A stretch of DNA of 64,000 bases, taken from positions 3,906,001 to 3,970,000 of the forward strand of contig NZ_CP151802.1 in NCBI RefSeq assembly GCF_038446665.1, in the 5' to 3' direction. Below the pieces are notes generated by a model. It was given only the letters and a program-made list of their open reading frames with translations. It searched no databases and had not been told where the DNA came from. Shown here piece by piece: positions 28,601 through 36,984 of the stretch. How positions within the stretch are numbered: position 1 is the first letter of the stretch; every line of letters begins with the position of its first letter. This stretch comes from Lysobacter sp. FW306-1B-D06B. GTDB lineage: Bacteria; Pseudomonadota; Gammaproteobacteria; Xanthomonadales; Xanthomonadaceae. A program made the position numbers and the translations under genes.

Positions 28601-29209
28601 TCCGGTCCAACGCGCTACGCCGCCCTTCGTGCCGACCCACAGCGCGCCATCGGGCGCGACCAGCAACTGCGAGACTTCGGCATCGGGCAGGCTGCGTTCG
28701 TCGCCTTCCCTGGGCATGAAGCGCGTGACCGTGCCGTCCGGCGCGATGCGGTGCAGGCCGCCGAATGCCGTGCCGAACCAGACCGCGCCGTCGCGCGTGG
28801 AGGTGACGGCCCAGATGTTGTCGTCGCCCATCTGCGGCGTGTTGGCGCGGTTGTAGTAGCGGAAGTGCTTGCGCTCGGCGTCCAGCACCGCGAGCCCGGC
28901 CTGCGCCGTCGCCACCCAGACGCGATTGCGCGCATCGGCGTGAACTGCCCAGACGAAGCTGTCGCGCAGGCCCTGCTCGGTGCGCCAGATGCGGAAGCCG
29001 CTGCCGTCGTAGCGCGCCAGGCCGTCACTGGTGGCGATCCACAGATAGCCGTTGGCGTCCTGGGTGATGCCGTTGATGCGGTTGGACGGCAGGCCGTCGG
29101 CGACGGTGATCTGCCGCGGGCGCGGTGTTTCCGGCAGGGTGGCCCGGGCCGGGAACGCGAGCGCACACGCACACGCCAGCCACAGCCACGCGATTGCCTT
29201 TGCCAGCAT
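25679..29209 (-). CDS. hybrid sensor histidine kinase with Reg_prop beta-propeller sensor (copy 1)
   Basis: 1176 residues from the ATG at 29209 (MLAKAIAWLWLACACALAF, signal peptide). The periplasmic part contains many two-component-propeller repeats of the form GYLWIATSDGLARYDG, then a Y_Y_Y domain (HTYRFRLAGYDPGW) up to about 760. One transmembrane helix lies near 768-786. HisKA has H823 in LGHEVRTPM; HATPase_c shows NLLANAIKF, ADTGPGL and GGSGLGLA. The C-terminal receiver has D1109. No DNA-binding domain is present, so the phosphoryl group must go to another protein. The kinase half is shared with the next gene. Confidence 0.95.
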   Translation of the reverse strand: MLAKAIAWLWLACACALAFPARATLPETPRPRQITVADGLPSNRINGITQDANGYLWIATSDGLARYDGSGFRIWRTEQGLRDSFVWAVHADARNRVWVATAQAGLAVLDAERKHFRYYNRANTPQMGDDNIWAVTSTRDGAVWFGTAFGGLHRIAPDGTVTRFMPREGDERSLPDAEVSQLLVAPDGALWVGTKGGVARWTGHDFERVPKDALASPLTNGLSAERDGTLWFATPRGVSVRRPDGRYSATPWREAGIEDTILHVLLRDRAGTYWFDVAQGLGREDAGKMRVVPLYSGAAQGLVRPSWVSGYEDREGGLWFASSSNGLWYLPGTWRQFAVLSRRLDDPASIANASVRGIAPSADGGMWLVGTGGVLDRLDPDTGAVTHVARDVGEGFWLFDVVEDDAGQVWVSYQSGLARIDPATAQITRWNESSGTDSPLVGEAKLARTRDGTLWTVSEEGAVQARDAQGRVRLVLKAGDAGGLPKGVFVEQIAPGVDGALWVAGSQGISRWNAQARQFEPVPGIPATRVHGFAIDANRRVWLTRFGAVEAYAQEGGTLRREVKLGAEEGVPLLAPSGIVVDGAGVAWLATVRGLMRVDPVRRATRVYGVRDGLPSQEFDSLPRMRARDGRVVVGSTEGLVMFDPAAVHPDLQPPPLVIESVDVRRGEARIALDPSQSVRISPGDRDLRIVARLLTFNDASNHTYRFRLAGYDPGWIEVESTGERVFSQLPPGDYRLEVIARGADQVWSQPQSVSFAVSPPWWQTWTATAGFAGLALLVGWWTADVYRRRLKRRHAWQWSEHEREVAEQASLAKTRFLATLGHEVRTPMTGVLGMSELLMDTPLDQQQRGYVDSIRRAGRHLLRLVNDALDLARIESGRLELADAPFDLRTVVDEAATLMAPLARQRGLSFLITVDPDAPRGLRGDVNRVCQILLNLLANAIKFTEQGSVSLRVSALSPQGVRFEIADTGPGLSEEQQARLFRRFEQAEGARTAARYGGSGLGLAICQELTAEMGGTIGVESAPGEGARFLVELPLPSVAAPDAHDGAEALLAARGGPLSLLLVEDDPTVAEVICGLLRVQGHRVVHVAHALAALAEATTGGFDAALLDLDLPGMDGFALAQQLRLQGFTRPLLAITARADAEVEPQATAAGFQGFLRKPVTGGMLAGLLASVPRR
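25689..26989 (-). repeat. 1.3-kb identical tract, copy 1 (kinase/receiver half)
   Basis: Matches 29391-30691 at a constant offset of 3702 bases. Every segment I compared is identical, and the translated products are the same from ARGADQVWSQ to LLASVP. Identity stops abruptly inside the codons after GADQVWSQ's upstream alanine, where the Y_Y_Y domains diverge. Confidence 0.9.
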
Positions 29210-29277
29210 GTGCGACGAATCCGACGGTAAGAGCCCCGCGCCTAGGCTCGGCGAAGGCGTGCGGCGGCGCAAGTCCG

Positions 29278-29380
29278 CCCTCACCCCAACCCCTCTCCCG
29301 CAAGCGGGAGAGGGGCTTTCGGCCCACTCTCTCGTACTTGGCCCCTCTCCCGTTTACGGGAGAGGGGCTGGGGTGAGGGC
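29278..29380. repeat. nested inverted repeat with two hairpins between the kinase genes
   Basis: Hairpin 1 (29290-29315) has arms cccctctcccgc/gcgggagagggg; hairpin 2 (29342-29367) has arms cccctctcccgt/acgggagagggg. The outer flanks ccctcaccccaa and ctggggtgaggg are also complementary, so the whole block is one larger inverted repeat. Elements of this kind are dispersed repeats in many proteobacteria. The right hairpin carries the stop codon of the second kinase gene. Confidence 0.85.
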
Positions 29381-32300
29381 CTGACGCCCCGGCACGCTCG
29401 CCAGCAACCCCGCCAGCATCCCGCCCGTCACCGGCTTGCGCAGGAAGCCCTGGAATCCCGCGGCCGTCGCCTGCGGTTCCACCTCCGCATCCGCACGCGC
29501 GGTGATCGCCAGCAGCGGGCGCGTGAAGCCCTGCAGGCGCAACTGTTGCGCCAGCGCGAAGCCGTCCATCCCCGGCAGGTCCAGGTCCAGCAGCGCCGCA
29601 TCGAACCCGCCCGTCGTCGCCTCCGCCAGCGCCGCCAGCGCGTGCGCGACGTGCACCACGCGATGGCCCTGCACACGCAGCAGGCCGCAGATCACCTCCG
29701 CCACCGTCGGATCGTCTTCCACCAGCAGCAGCGACAGCGGCCCGCCGCGCGCGGCCAGCAGCGCTTCGGCGCCGTCGTGCGCGTCCGGCGCCGCCACCGA
29801 CGGCAACGGCAGTTCGACCAGGAACCGCGCGCCTTCGCCCGGCGCACTCTCCACTCCGATCGTGCCGCCCATCTCCGCCGTGAGTTCCTGGCAGATCGCC
29901 AGGCCCAGGCCGCTGCCGCCGTAACGCGCCGCCGTGCGTGCGCCCTCGGCCTGTTCGAACCGGCGGAACAGCCGCGCCTGCTGCTCCTCGCTCAGGCCCG
30001 GGCCGGTGTCGGCGATCTCGAACCGCACGCCCTGCGGCGACAACGCCGACACCCGCAGCGACACCGATCCCTGCTCGGTGAACTTGATCGCGTTCGCCAG
30101 CAAATTCAGCAGGATCTGGCACACGCGATTCACATCGCCGCGCAGGCCGCGCGGCGCGTCCGGATCGACCGTGATCAGGAACGACAGCCCGCGCTGTCGT
30201 GCCAGCGGCGCCATCAGCGTGGCGGCTTCGTCCACGACCGTGCGCAGGTCGAACGGTGCGTCGGCCAGTTCCAGGCGGCCCGACTCGATGCGCGCCAGGT
30301 CGAGCGCGTCGTTGACCAGGCGCAGCAGATGGCGGCCGGCGCGGCGGATCGAATCGACGTAACCGCGTTGCTGCTGATCCAGCGGCGTGTCCATCAGCAA
30401 CTCGCTCATGCCCAGCACGCCGGTCATCGGCGTGCGCACTTCGTGGCCCAGCGTGGCGAGGAAACGCGTCTTGGCCAGCGACGCCTGCTCGGCGACTTCG
30501 CGTTCGTGTTCCGACCACTGCCAGGCATGGCGACGCTTCAGGCGCCGGCGGTACACATCCGCCGTCCACCAACCCACCAGCAACGCCAATCCCGCGAATC
30601 CCGCCGTCGCCGTCCACGTCTGCCACCACGGCGGCGACACCGCGAACGACACCGACTGCGGCTGCGACCACACCTGGTCCGCGCCGCGTGCCTGGAATTC
30701 CAGACGGTAACGGCCCGGTGGAAGCTGCGAGAACACGCGCTCTCCCGACGCGCCGTTGTTCACCCATTCGGTGTCGAAACCGACCAGCCGCGAGCGGTAC
30801 AGATGATGGCGCGCGTCGTTGAACGAGAGCAGCCGGGCCACGATGCGCAGATCGCGATCGTCGTGGCGCAGGCGGAACGGCACGCCCGCATCGAAGCGCA
30901 CGCGCCGGCCGTCGCGATGCACTTCGATCGTATCGAGCGCGAGGCGCGGCTCGTTATCGTTCGGCCGCACCTGCCGGGGTTGGAACATCACCAGCCCTTC
31001 CGGTGTTCCGACCAGAATCAAACCGTCGGAACCGCGCGCAACGGGTGCCTCGGCGAGTTCCTGGCTCGGCAGGCCATCGCGCACGCCGTAGACCCGCACG
31101 CGTTGGCGCGCGGGATCGGCGCGTATCAGGCCGCGCATGCTGGTGACCCACAGGATCCCTTCGGCGTCGATCACGATGCCCTCGGCCGCGATCAACGGCA
31201 TGCCATGGCGCGTGTCCACACCGCCTGGCAGCGGGATCAGTCCCGGCCCTTGCCATCGATAGGGCTGCAACGCGCCGAAGCGGGCCAACCAGACGTCGTT
31301 GCCCTTCCACGCGAAAGCATGCGTCTCGCGCCGATCCACACCGGGCACCGGCTCGAAGCGATGCAGCAGCGCATTCCACGCGAACAATCCCTGCGAGCCC
31401 GCCACCCAAAGCGCCCCGTCCGGCCCCGGCGCGGTCTGCGCGACGCTCATCTCGCGCGGCAAACCGCCGTCACTGCCGGCCGGCAGAGACTCAAGGATGC
31501 GTCCGTCGTAATCGCGCGCCTGCGCGGAGCCTTGTTCGTCGATCAGCCAGATGCGTCCGTCCGGCGTTTCCACGGGAATGTTGAGGGAACCCAGGATCGG
31601 CGCGCGCGCATCGTTCGACAGCCAGCGCACGTAGCGCCCGCTGCGCGGATCGATCCGTGCCACGCCGCCAGCGAAGGTGACCCACACCTGGCCGCGACGG
31701 TCCTGCAGAACGTGCTGCCAGCTCAGGCCGCCGCTCACGCGCTGGTCGTCGTCGATGACATGACGGATGTGGCCCGTGTCGGGATCCAGACGATCCAGCG
31801 AACCGCCGTTGCCCACCAGCCACATGCCGCCGTCGGCCGTGGGCGCGATCCCGTTGACCTGGGCGTTCGCCATCGTCGTGCGATCACCGACGCGACGCGT
31901 CAACACCGCGAACTGGCGCCAGTCCGGATTGAGATACCACAGGCCGTGCGTGTAGCTGACGAACCACAGGCCGCCTTCGTGATCTTCGAACGCGCTGACC
32001 CACGACGGCCGCACCAGCCCGTGCGAGGCCTGGCTGTACAACGGAGCCACCTCGGCCTTTCCGCCGTTCTCGAAACCCAGTCCCTTGAGGATGTCGAACC
32101 AGCGCAGGCCGCTGCGGTCGCGCAACAGCAGCTGCAGGATCGCAGGATCCTGCGTCGGTGCCGGGCCGTAGGTCCCGTCGGGATGGCGCACGGAAACGCC
32201 TTCGTCGGTGCCGAACCACACGGTGCCGTCGGGCTCCACCGTCAGTCCGTTGAGGTGCGGCGACTTCAACGCCGTGGCGGGAACGCGTTCGAAACGCGTG

Positions 32301-32914
32301 CCCGTCCATCGCGCCGCGCCGCTCAGCGTTCCGACCCACAGCTCGCCCTTCGCGCTGACCGCAAGCTGGCCGACTTCCGCGCCCGGCAGGCTGCCCGCAT
32401 CACGGGCGGCGGGCATGAACCGGTCGACGCGCCCCCGCACATCCAGGCGATGCAGTCCGCCGGGCGAGGTGCCGAACCACAAGGCGCCGTCCGGCGTCGA
32501 GACGATGGACCACACGCGATCGCTGCCCATCGATGGCGTGTTGCTGCGATCGTAGAAACGGAAGTGCGTGCGGTCGACGTCGAGCATCGCCAGTCCGGCC
32601 CGATCGGTCCCCACCCACACGCGGTTGCGCGCATCGACGTGCACGGCCCACAGCAGGTTGTCGCGCAGACCATCTTCCGCCTGCCACACGCGAAAGCCCG
32701 TTCCGTCGTAACTGGCCAGCCCGTCCCCGGTGGCGATCCACAGGGTGCCGGTGCGGTCCTCGGCGATGCCGTGGATCCGACTGGAAGGCAGTCCGTCATC
32801 GATCGTCAATTGACGCAGTCGCGGCACCGTGGACATGGCCCCCGCATCGATCATCCATGAAGCCCACAACAGCAGGATCCATCCGGTCCTGCGCCACCAC
32901 GACGTACTTTTCAT
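29354..32914 (-). CDS. hybrid sensor histidine kinase with Reg_prop beta-propeller sensor (copy 2)
   Basis: 1186 residues; MKSTSWWRRTGWILLLWASW is a signal anchor. The architecture equals copy 1: propeller repeats (TLWIATGDGLASYDG), Y_Y_Y domain (HLYRSRLVGFDTEW), one TM helix, HisKA (H824), HATPase_c and receiver (D1110). The sensor half is clearly related to copy 1 but divergent, whereas the cytoplasmic half is identical. The C-terminus has an extra GRQALTPAPLP encoded by the intergenic hairpin. Two sensors probably feed one shared output. Confidence 0.95.
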   Translation of the reverse strand: MKSTSWWRRTGWILLLWASWMIDAGAMSTVPRLRQLTIDDGLPSSRIHGIAEDRTGTLWIATGDGLASYDGTGFRVWQAEDGLRDNLLWAVHVDARNRVWVGTDRAGLAMLDVDRTHFRFYDRSNTPSMGSDRVWSIVSTPDGALWFGTSPGGLHRLDVRGRVDRFMPAARDAGSLPGAEVGQLAVSAKGELWVGTLSGAARWTGTRFERVPATALKSPHLNGLTVEPDGTVWFGTDEGVSVRHPDGTYGPAPTQDPAILQLLLRDRSGLRWFDILKGLGFENGGKAEVAPLYSQASHGLVRPSWVSAFEDHEGGLWFVSYTHGLWYLNPDWRQFAVLTRRVGDRTTMANAQVNGIAPTADGGMWLVGNGGSLDRLDPDTGHIRHVIDDDQRVSGGLSWQHVLQDRRGQVWVTFAGGVARIDPRSGRYVRWLSNDARAPILGSLNIPVETPDGRIWLIDEQGSAQARDYDGRILESLPAGSDGGLPREMSVAQTAPGPDGALWVAGSQGLFAWNALLHRFEPVPGVDRRETHAFAWKGNDVWLARFGALQPYRWQGPGLIPLPGGVDTRHGMPLIAAEGIVIDAEGILWVTSMRGLIRADPARQRVRVYGVRDGLPSQELAEAPVARGSDGLILVGTPEGLVMFQPRQVRPNDNEPRLALDTIEVHRDGRRVRFDAGVPFRLRHDDRDLRIVARLLSFNDARHHLYRSRLVGFDTEWVNNGASGERVFSQLPPGRYRLEFQARGADQVWSQPQSVSFAVSPPWWQTWTATAGFAGLALLVGWWTADVYRRRLKRRHAWQWSEHEREVAEQASLAKTRFLATLGHEVRTPMTGVLGMSELLMDTPLDQQQRGYVDSIRRAGRHLLRLVNDALDLARIESGRLELADAPFDLRTVVDEAATLMAPLARQRGLSFLITVDPDAPRGLRGDVNRVCQILLNLLANAIKFTEQGSVSLRVSALSPQGVRFEIADTGPGLSEEQQARLFRRFEQAEGARTAARYGGSGLGLAICQELTAEMGGTIGVESAPGEGARFLVELPLPSVAAPDAHDGAEALLAARGGPLSLLLVEDDPTVAEVICGLLRVQGHRVVHVAHALAALAEATTGGFDAALLDLDLPGMDGFALAQQLRLQGFTRPLLAITARADAEVEPQATAAGFQGFLRKPVTGGMLAGLLASVPGRQALTPAPLP
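29391..30691 (-). repeat. 1.3-kb identical tract, copy 2 (kinase/receiver half)
   Basis: Partner of 25689-26989. It covers the end of the Y_Y_Y domain, the TM helix, HisKA, HATPase_c and the receiver of the second kinase. Confidence 0.9.
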
Positions 32915-33061
32915 GCCCGTTACGCTGAGCGATCACCCCGACGCTCGGCAAGGCGATTTCATGCGAAGCTTCCTCAGCGCAACGGTTCGTTACACCGATC
33001 GCCCGCCCCGTTCACCCGTCTGCGCCTAGAATCCCGCCCATCGTCAACACGGGAGCGCCGC

Positions 33062-33796
33062 ATGTCCGCAAGCCGCAAGCCCGTCCGCCCCGTCTGGCCG
33101 GCCGGCACGGCGCGCACCGGGTTACTGCTGGCCATCGTGGCCGCCGCCGCGATACCGGCCGCGCACGCCGCGCAAGCGCAGACGTATTCGCTCGATCCCG
33201 TACACACGCGCGTGCTGTTCGCGATCAGCCATGCGGGCTTCTCCCAGGCCATGGGCACGGTGTCGGGCAGCACGGGCACGCTGGTGTTCGACCGCGAGGA
33301 CTGGCGCAGCGCAAAGCTCGACGTGCGCGTGCCGCTGGAGCGCCTGGACATGGGCGATGCGAAGTGGAACGACGCCGTTCGCGCGGCCAACCTGCTCGAC
33401 ACGAAACGGCATCCCGAAGCGCATTTCGTCTCCACCTCGGTGGAGCCGTCCGATGCGGACCACGCCAAGGTCTGCGGCGATCTCACCCTGCGCGGCGTGA
33501 CCAAGCCGGTGTGCCTGGACGTCACGCTCAATGCGCTCAAGCGGCATCCGCTGCCGCCGTTCCACCGAACCGCGGGTTTCTCCGCGACGACCACGCTCAA
33601 CCGCGCGGACTTCGGCATGAACGCATGGAAGAACGTCATCGGCGACACGGTGGAACTGCGCATCGAAGCCGAGGCCGAACGCGCGCGCAATGGCGCGCAG
33701 GACGAGTCGCCATCGCCGCAGCCCGAGGCGATGCCATCGCAGGATGCACCGGAACCGTCGACCGACCCCACGACCGAACCCGAGCCCACACCATGA
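33062..33796 (+). CDS. YceI-family periplasmic lipid-binding protein with acidic Pro-rich tail
   Basis: 244 residues. A signal peptide ends near AAHAAQAQ; the YceI lipocalin-like fold then shows YSLDPVHTRVLFAISHAGFS and GDLTLRGVTKPVCLDVTLNA. After about residue 205 comes a disordered tail of Pro, Glu, Ser and Asp not seen in ordinary YceI. YceI proteins bind polyisoprenoids or amphiphiles in the periplasm. The stop overlaps the cytochrome b561 start (ATGA). Confidence 0.9.
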   Translation: MSASRKPVRPVWPAGTARTGLLLAIVAAAAIPAAHAAQAQTYSLDPVHTRVLFAISHAGFSQAMGTVSGSTGTLVFDREDWRSAKLDVRVPLERLDMGDAKWNDAVRAANLLDTKRHPEAHFVSTSVEPSDADHAKVCGDLTLRGVTKPVCLDVTLNALKRHPLPPFHRTAGFSATTTLNRADFGMNAWKNVIGDTVELRIEAEAERARNGAQDESPSPQPEAMPSQDAPEPSTDPTTEPEPTP

Positions 33797-34386
33797 TGCT
33801 GAGAAATTCCGCCGAACGCTGGGGCTCCGTCAGCCAGTTCCTGCACTGGCTGATCGTGCTGCTGATCCTGTGCCTGGGCGTGGTCGGCCTGGTGATGGTC
33901 GAGCTGCCGAAATCGCCGCGTTATTTCTGGGTGTACGACCTGCACAAATCCTTCGGCCTGAGCGTGCTCGCACTGGTGACGCTGCGCTTGCTGTGGCGCC
34001 TGGTCGCCGGGGCGCCGCGCCCGGTGGAAGGCACGCCGCGCTGGCAGGAACGCGCCGCTTCGATCACGCACTGGCTGCTGTACGCGCTCACCTTTGCCGT
34101 GCCGTTGTCGGGCTGGCTGTACGACTCGCTGAGCGGCCTGCGCCCGCTGCGCTGGTTCTGGCAGTTCAAGGTGCCCAAGCTCGCCGATCCCAGCCAGGAG
34201 CTCGCGCCGCTGATGCGCGACACGCACGAATGGCTGTTCTGGGCGCTGATCGCGCTGGTCGCCGTGCATGCTGCCGCCGCGTTCTACCACCACCTTTTCC
34301 AGCACGACGTCACGCTCACGCGCATGCTGCCGCGTCGTCGCGCGCCCGCCCCCGCCGACCTGCCCCCCGCTTCGGAGATCCATTGA
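33793..34386 (+). CDS. cytochrome b561 family membrane protein
   Basis: 197 residues with four transmembrane helices and the di-haem histidines of the CybB type: H in SQFLHWLIVLL, H in YDLHKSFGL, H in SITHWLLYALT and H in VAVHAAAAFYHH. It would carry electrons between quinol and a periplasmic partner. It is coupled to both flanking yceI genes: ATGA overlap upstream and TGATG downstream. Pairing of YceI with b561 is common in proteobacteria; the electron acceptor is not known. Confidence 0.92.
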   Translation: MMLRNSAERWGSVSQFLHWLIVLLILCLGVVGLVMVELPKSPRYFWVYDLHKSFGLSVLALVTLRLLWRLVAGAPRPVEGTPRWQERAASITHWLLYALTFAVPLSGWLYDSLSGLRPLRWFWQFKVPKLADPSQELAPLMRDTHEWLFWALIALVAVHAAAAFYHHLFQHDVTLTRMLPRRRAPAPADLPPASEIH

Positions 34387-34940
34387 TGTCGATCAAGCCC
34401 GTCCTGTTCGCGACCGCGCTCGCCGCGTTCGCTTTCCCCGCCTTCGCCGCCGACTACGTGCAGGCCGGTGGTTCGTCGCTGACGTTCGCCACGAAGTACG
34501 AAGGCGAAACCTTCACCGGCAAGTTCCCCAGCTTCACCACGAAGCTGAGTTTCGACCCGGCGAAGCTGGCGACCTCCAAGCTGGACGTGGTGATCCCGCT
34601 GGCCGGCACCACCACCGCCAACAGCGATCGCGACGACGCATTGCGCGGCGATGATTTCTTCGCCATCGCCAAGTTCCCGCAGGCGCGCTACACGGCGACG
34701 AAGTTCCGCAGCCTGGGCGGGAACCAGTACGCCGCCGACGGCACGCTGACCCTGCGCGGCGCGAGCAAGCCGGTGACGCTGACGTTCACCTGGACGCCCG
34801 GCGCGCAGCCGGTGCTCACCGGCAAGGCGACCGTGAAGCGCCTGGATTTCGGCGTCGGCGGCGGCGACTGGGCCGACACGGCGCTCATTCCGAACGAAGT
34901 GGCGGTGAGCACGAAGGTGGTGTTCGCGCCAGCGAAGTAG
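34386..34940 (+). CDS. YceI-family periplasmic protein
   Basis: 184 residues: signal peptide MSIKPVLFATALAAFAFPAF cleaved after AFA, then a YceI barrel (SSLTFATKYEGETFTGKF, GTLTLRGASKPVTLTFTW). It is the more typical length of the two YceI proteins. Its ATG overlaps the b561 stop by one base. The last gene of the trio; a candidate hairpin terminator follows at 34963. Confidence 0.92.
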   Translation: MSIKPVLFATALAAFAFPAFAADYVQAGGSSLTFATKYEGETFTGKFPSFTTKLSFDPAKLATSKLDVVIPLAGTTTANSDRDDALRGDDFFAIAKFPQARYTATKFRSLGGNQYAADGTLTLRGASKPVTLTFTWTPGAQPVLTGKATVKRLDFGVGGGDWADTALIPNEVAVSTKVVFAPAK

Positions 34941-34962
34941 CGCCTGCCCGCAGGTTTCGCCT

Positions 34963-34986
34963 GAACGGAGCCGAAAGGCTCCGTTC
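34963..34986 (+). terminator. GNRA-capped hairpin after the yceI operon
   Basis: Perfect 10-bp arms gaacggagcc/ggctccgttc with a GAAA tetraloop, 22 bases after the stop codon. No T run follows (gcgtttgcg), so it may be an RNA-stabilising hairpin rather than an intrinsic terminator. Confidence 0.5.
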
Positions 34987-35025
34987 GCGTTTGCGCGCAT
35001 CGCACCGGCGGCGGGCTCGCTCCAA

Positions 35026-35062
35026 CCGTCATCCCGGCGAATGCCGGAATCCAGGCTGTCAC
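35026..35062. repeat. single short palindromic repeat
   Basis: One unit of the ccgtcatcccggcg/tgccggaatccagg family in the convergent gap between yceI and the glutaredoxin-like gene. Confidence 0.7.
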
Positions 35063-35094
35063 CGCGGGCCCGCGCGATCAAGTGTTGAACCGAC

Positions 35095-35352
35095 TCAATC
35101 GCCCATCAGGAACGCCGCCAGCCGCTCCGCATCGAACGGCCAGTCCAGCTCCGTCCCGCGCGTCTCATCGCGCAGCACCGGCACCCGCACGCCATAGCGC
35201 GCCTCCAGCCCGTCGTCGTCGTCGATGAAGACGCTCTCGAAGTCCGGCACGCGCGCCTGCGCCAGCACTTCCAGCGCCAGATCGCACAGATGGCAGTCGT
35301 CACGCTGGAACAGCGTCAGGGCGGGCGCTACGGCAGGCACGGCGTCATGCAT
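35095..35352 (-). CDS. glutaredoxin-like protein (DUF836 type)
   Basis: 85 residues from the ATG at 35352 (MHDAVPAVAPALTLFQRDDC). A thioredoxin-fold redox motif C-H-L-C follows the first strand, and the cis-proline loop is YGVRVPVLRDE. These features match the short glutaredoxin-like DUF836 proteins. It is divergent from sdaA. The partner and substrate are unknown. Confidence 0.85.
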   Translation of the reverse strand: MHDAVPAVAPALTLFQRDDCHLCDLALEVLAQARVPDFESVFIDDDDGLEARYGVRVPVLRDETRGTELDWPFDAERLAAFLMGD

Positions 35353-35455
35353 CGCAATCCGGCACGGTATGGCGGGGTGGGGCCCGCGGGGCGCGTAGAA
35401 TAACGGGATTCCCGCCGCCCACGTCGTGCGCGCGGTCCTCATCCCGGAGCAGTAC

Positions 35456-36853
35456 GTGGCCGTCAGCAGTTTCGACCTCTTCAAGATCGGCATCGGGCCG
35501 AGCTCCTCCCACACCGTCGGCCCGATGCGCGCCGCCGCGCGCTTCGTGCAGCGCTGGCTGCTGGAAGGCGGCGACGGCAACGGCAGCGAACTGGCGCGCA
35601 CCGCGCGCGTTCGCGCCGAAGTGTTCGGCTCGCTCGCCCTCACCGGCCGCGGCCACGGCACCGACAAGGCCGTGCTGATGGGCCTGGAAGGCCACCTGCC
35701 CAACGAAATCGACCCGGACCTCATTCCGGCCGCGCTGGAACGCATTCGCGCGAGCAAGCGCATCCGCCTGTTCGACCGCCACGAGATCGGCTTCGACGAG
35801 AAGCACGACCTCATCATGAACAAGCGCCAGAAGCTGCCGTTCCACACCAACGGCATGCGCTTCACCGCGTTCGACGCGGACGGCGGCGTGATCGCCACGC
35901 GCGATTACTACTCCGTCGGCGGCGGCTTCGTGGTGAACCAGGACGAAGCGGCCGAAGACCGCATCGTCGCCGACACCACCGACCTGCCCTACCCGTTCCA
36001 CTCCGGCGACGAACTGCTCGCGCGCAGCCGCGACAGCGGTTTGAGCATCGCCCAACTGATGTACGCCAACGAGCAGGTGTGGCGCACGCCGGAGCAGATC
36101 GACGCGGGCCTGGACGAAATCTGGAATGCGATGCAGGCCTGCGTGGCGCGCGGCATCCGCGAGAAGGGCACGTTGCCCGGCGGCCTGCATGTGTCGCGTC
36201 GCGCGCCCGCGCTGCATTCGGAACTGTCGTCGCGTCCGGAAGCGGCGATGCGCGATCCGCTCACCACGCTGGATTGGGTCAACCTCTACGCACTGGCGGT
36301 GAACGAAGAGAACGCCGCAGGTGGCCGTGTCGTCACGGCGCCGACCAATGGCGCGGCGGGCATCATTCCCTCGGTGCTTCATTACTACGATCGCTTCTGC
36401 CCGGGCGCGAACATCCAGGGCGTGCGCACGTTCCTGCTGACGGCCGCGGCGGTGGGCATCCTCTACAAGGAAAACGCCAGCATTTCCGGCGCGGAAGTGG
36501 GCTGCCAGGGCGAAGTCGGCGTGGCCTGTTCGATGGCCGCGGCAGGTTTGACGGCGGCCATCGGCGGCACGTCGAGCCAGATCGAGAATGCCGCGGAAAT
36601 CGGCATGGAACACAACCTGGGCCTGACCTGCGACCCGATCGGCGGCCTGGTGCAGATCCCGTGCATCGAACGCAATGCGATGGGCGCGGTGAAGGCCATC
36701 AACGCCAGCCGCATGGCGATGCGCGGCGACGGCAAGCACAAGGTCTCGCTCGACAAGGTCATCAAGACCATGCGCGACACCGGCCGCGACATGCAGGACA
36801 AGTACAAGGAAACCTCGCGCGGCGGGTTGGCGGTTAACGTCATCGAGTGCTGA
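35456..36853 (+). CDS. sdaA: L-serine dehydratase, iron-sulfur type
   Basis: Deaminates L-serine to pyruvate and ammonia using a 4Fe-4S cluster. The GTG at 35456 ([20 protein letters not shown]) was chosen because ggag sits 6 bases upstream and it gives the usual single-chain length (465 residues); an in-frame GTG at 35426 is also possible. The cluster cysteines are in [23 protein letters not shown] and QIPCIERN. The N-terminal domain has the conserved [11 protein letters not shown] loop. Confidence 0.96.
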   Translation: MAVSSFDLFKIGIGPSSSHTVGPMRAAARFVQRWLLEGGDGNGSELARTARVRAEVFGSLALTGRGHGTDKAVLMGLEGHLPNEIDPDLIPAALERIRASKRIRLFDRHEIGFDEKHDLIMNKRQKLPFHTNGMRFTAFDADGGVIATRDYYSVGGGFVVNQDEAAEDRIVADTTDLPYPFHSGDELLARSRDSGLSIAQLMYANEQVWRTPEQIDAGLDEIWNAMQACVARGIREKGTLPGGLHVSRRAPALHSELSSRPEAAMRDPLTTLDWVNLYALAVNEENAAGGRVVTAPTNGAAGIIPSVLHYYDRFCPGANIQGVRTFLLTAAAVGILYKENASISGAEVGCQGEVGVACSMAAAGLTAAIGGTSSQIENAAEIGMEHNLGLTCDPIGGLVQIPCIERNAMGAVKAINASRMAMRGDGKHKVSLDKVIKTMRDTGRDMQDKYKETSRGGLAVNVIEC

Positions 36854-36984
36854 GGATTCGGTGCGTGCAATGATGCGATCCGGGCCGCGTCAGCGGCCCG
36901 TTTTGTTTGTGGGTTCGTCTTGGCGGCGGAAGGTGGCGGGGATCGGGACTTCATGCCGTCCAGGAAGAACATCATGCCGTTCGA

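Noticed and set aside
25679..29209. Possibility that one kinase gene is a pseudogene of the other
   Set aside because: Both are full-length with intact His, N, G and Asp motifs, and their sensor halves are diverged yet uninterrupted.
22356..32914. Bacteroides-type hybrid two-component system (HTCS) plus SusC locus
   Set aside because: The kinases have HTCS-like propellers but lack the AraC-type output domain. No SusD gene follows the receptor, so it is not a polysaccharide-utilisation locus in that sense.
34963..35094. tRNA or small RNA gene in the yceI-glutaredoxin gap
   Set aside because: Only a GAAA-capped hairpin and one dispersed palindrome are present; no cloverleaf or promoter could be seen.
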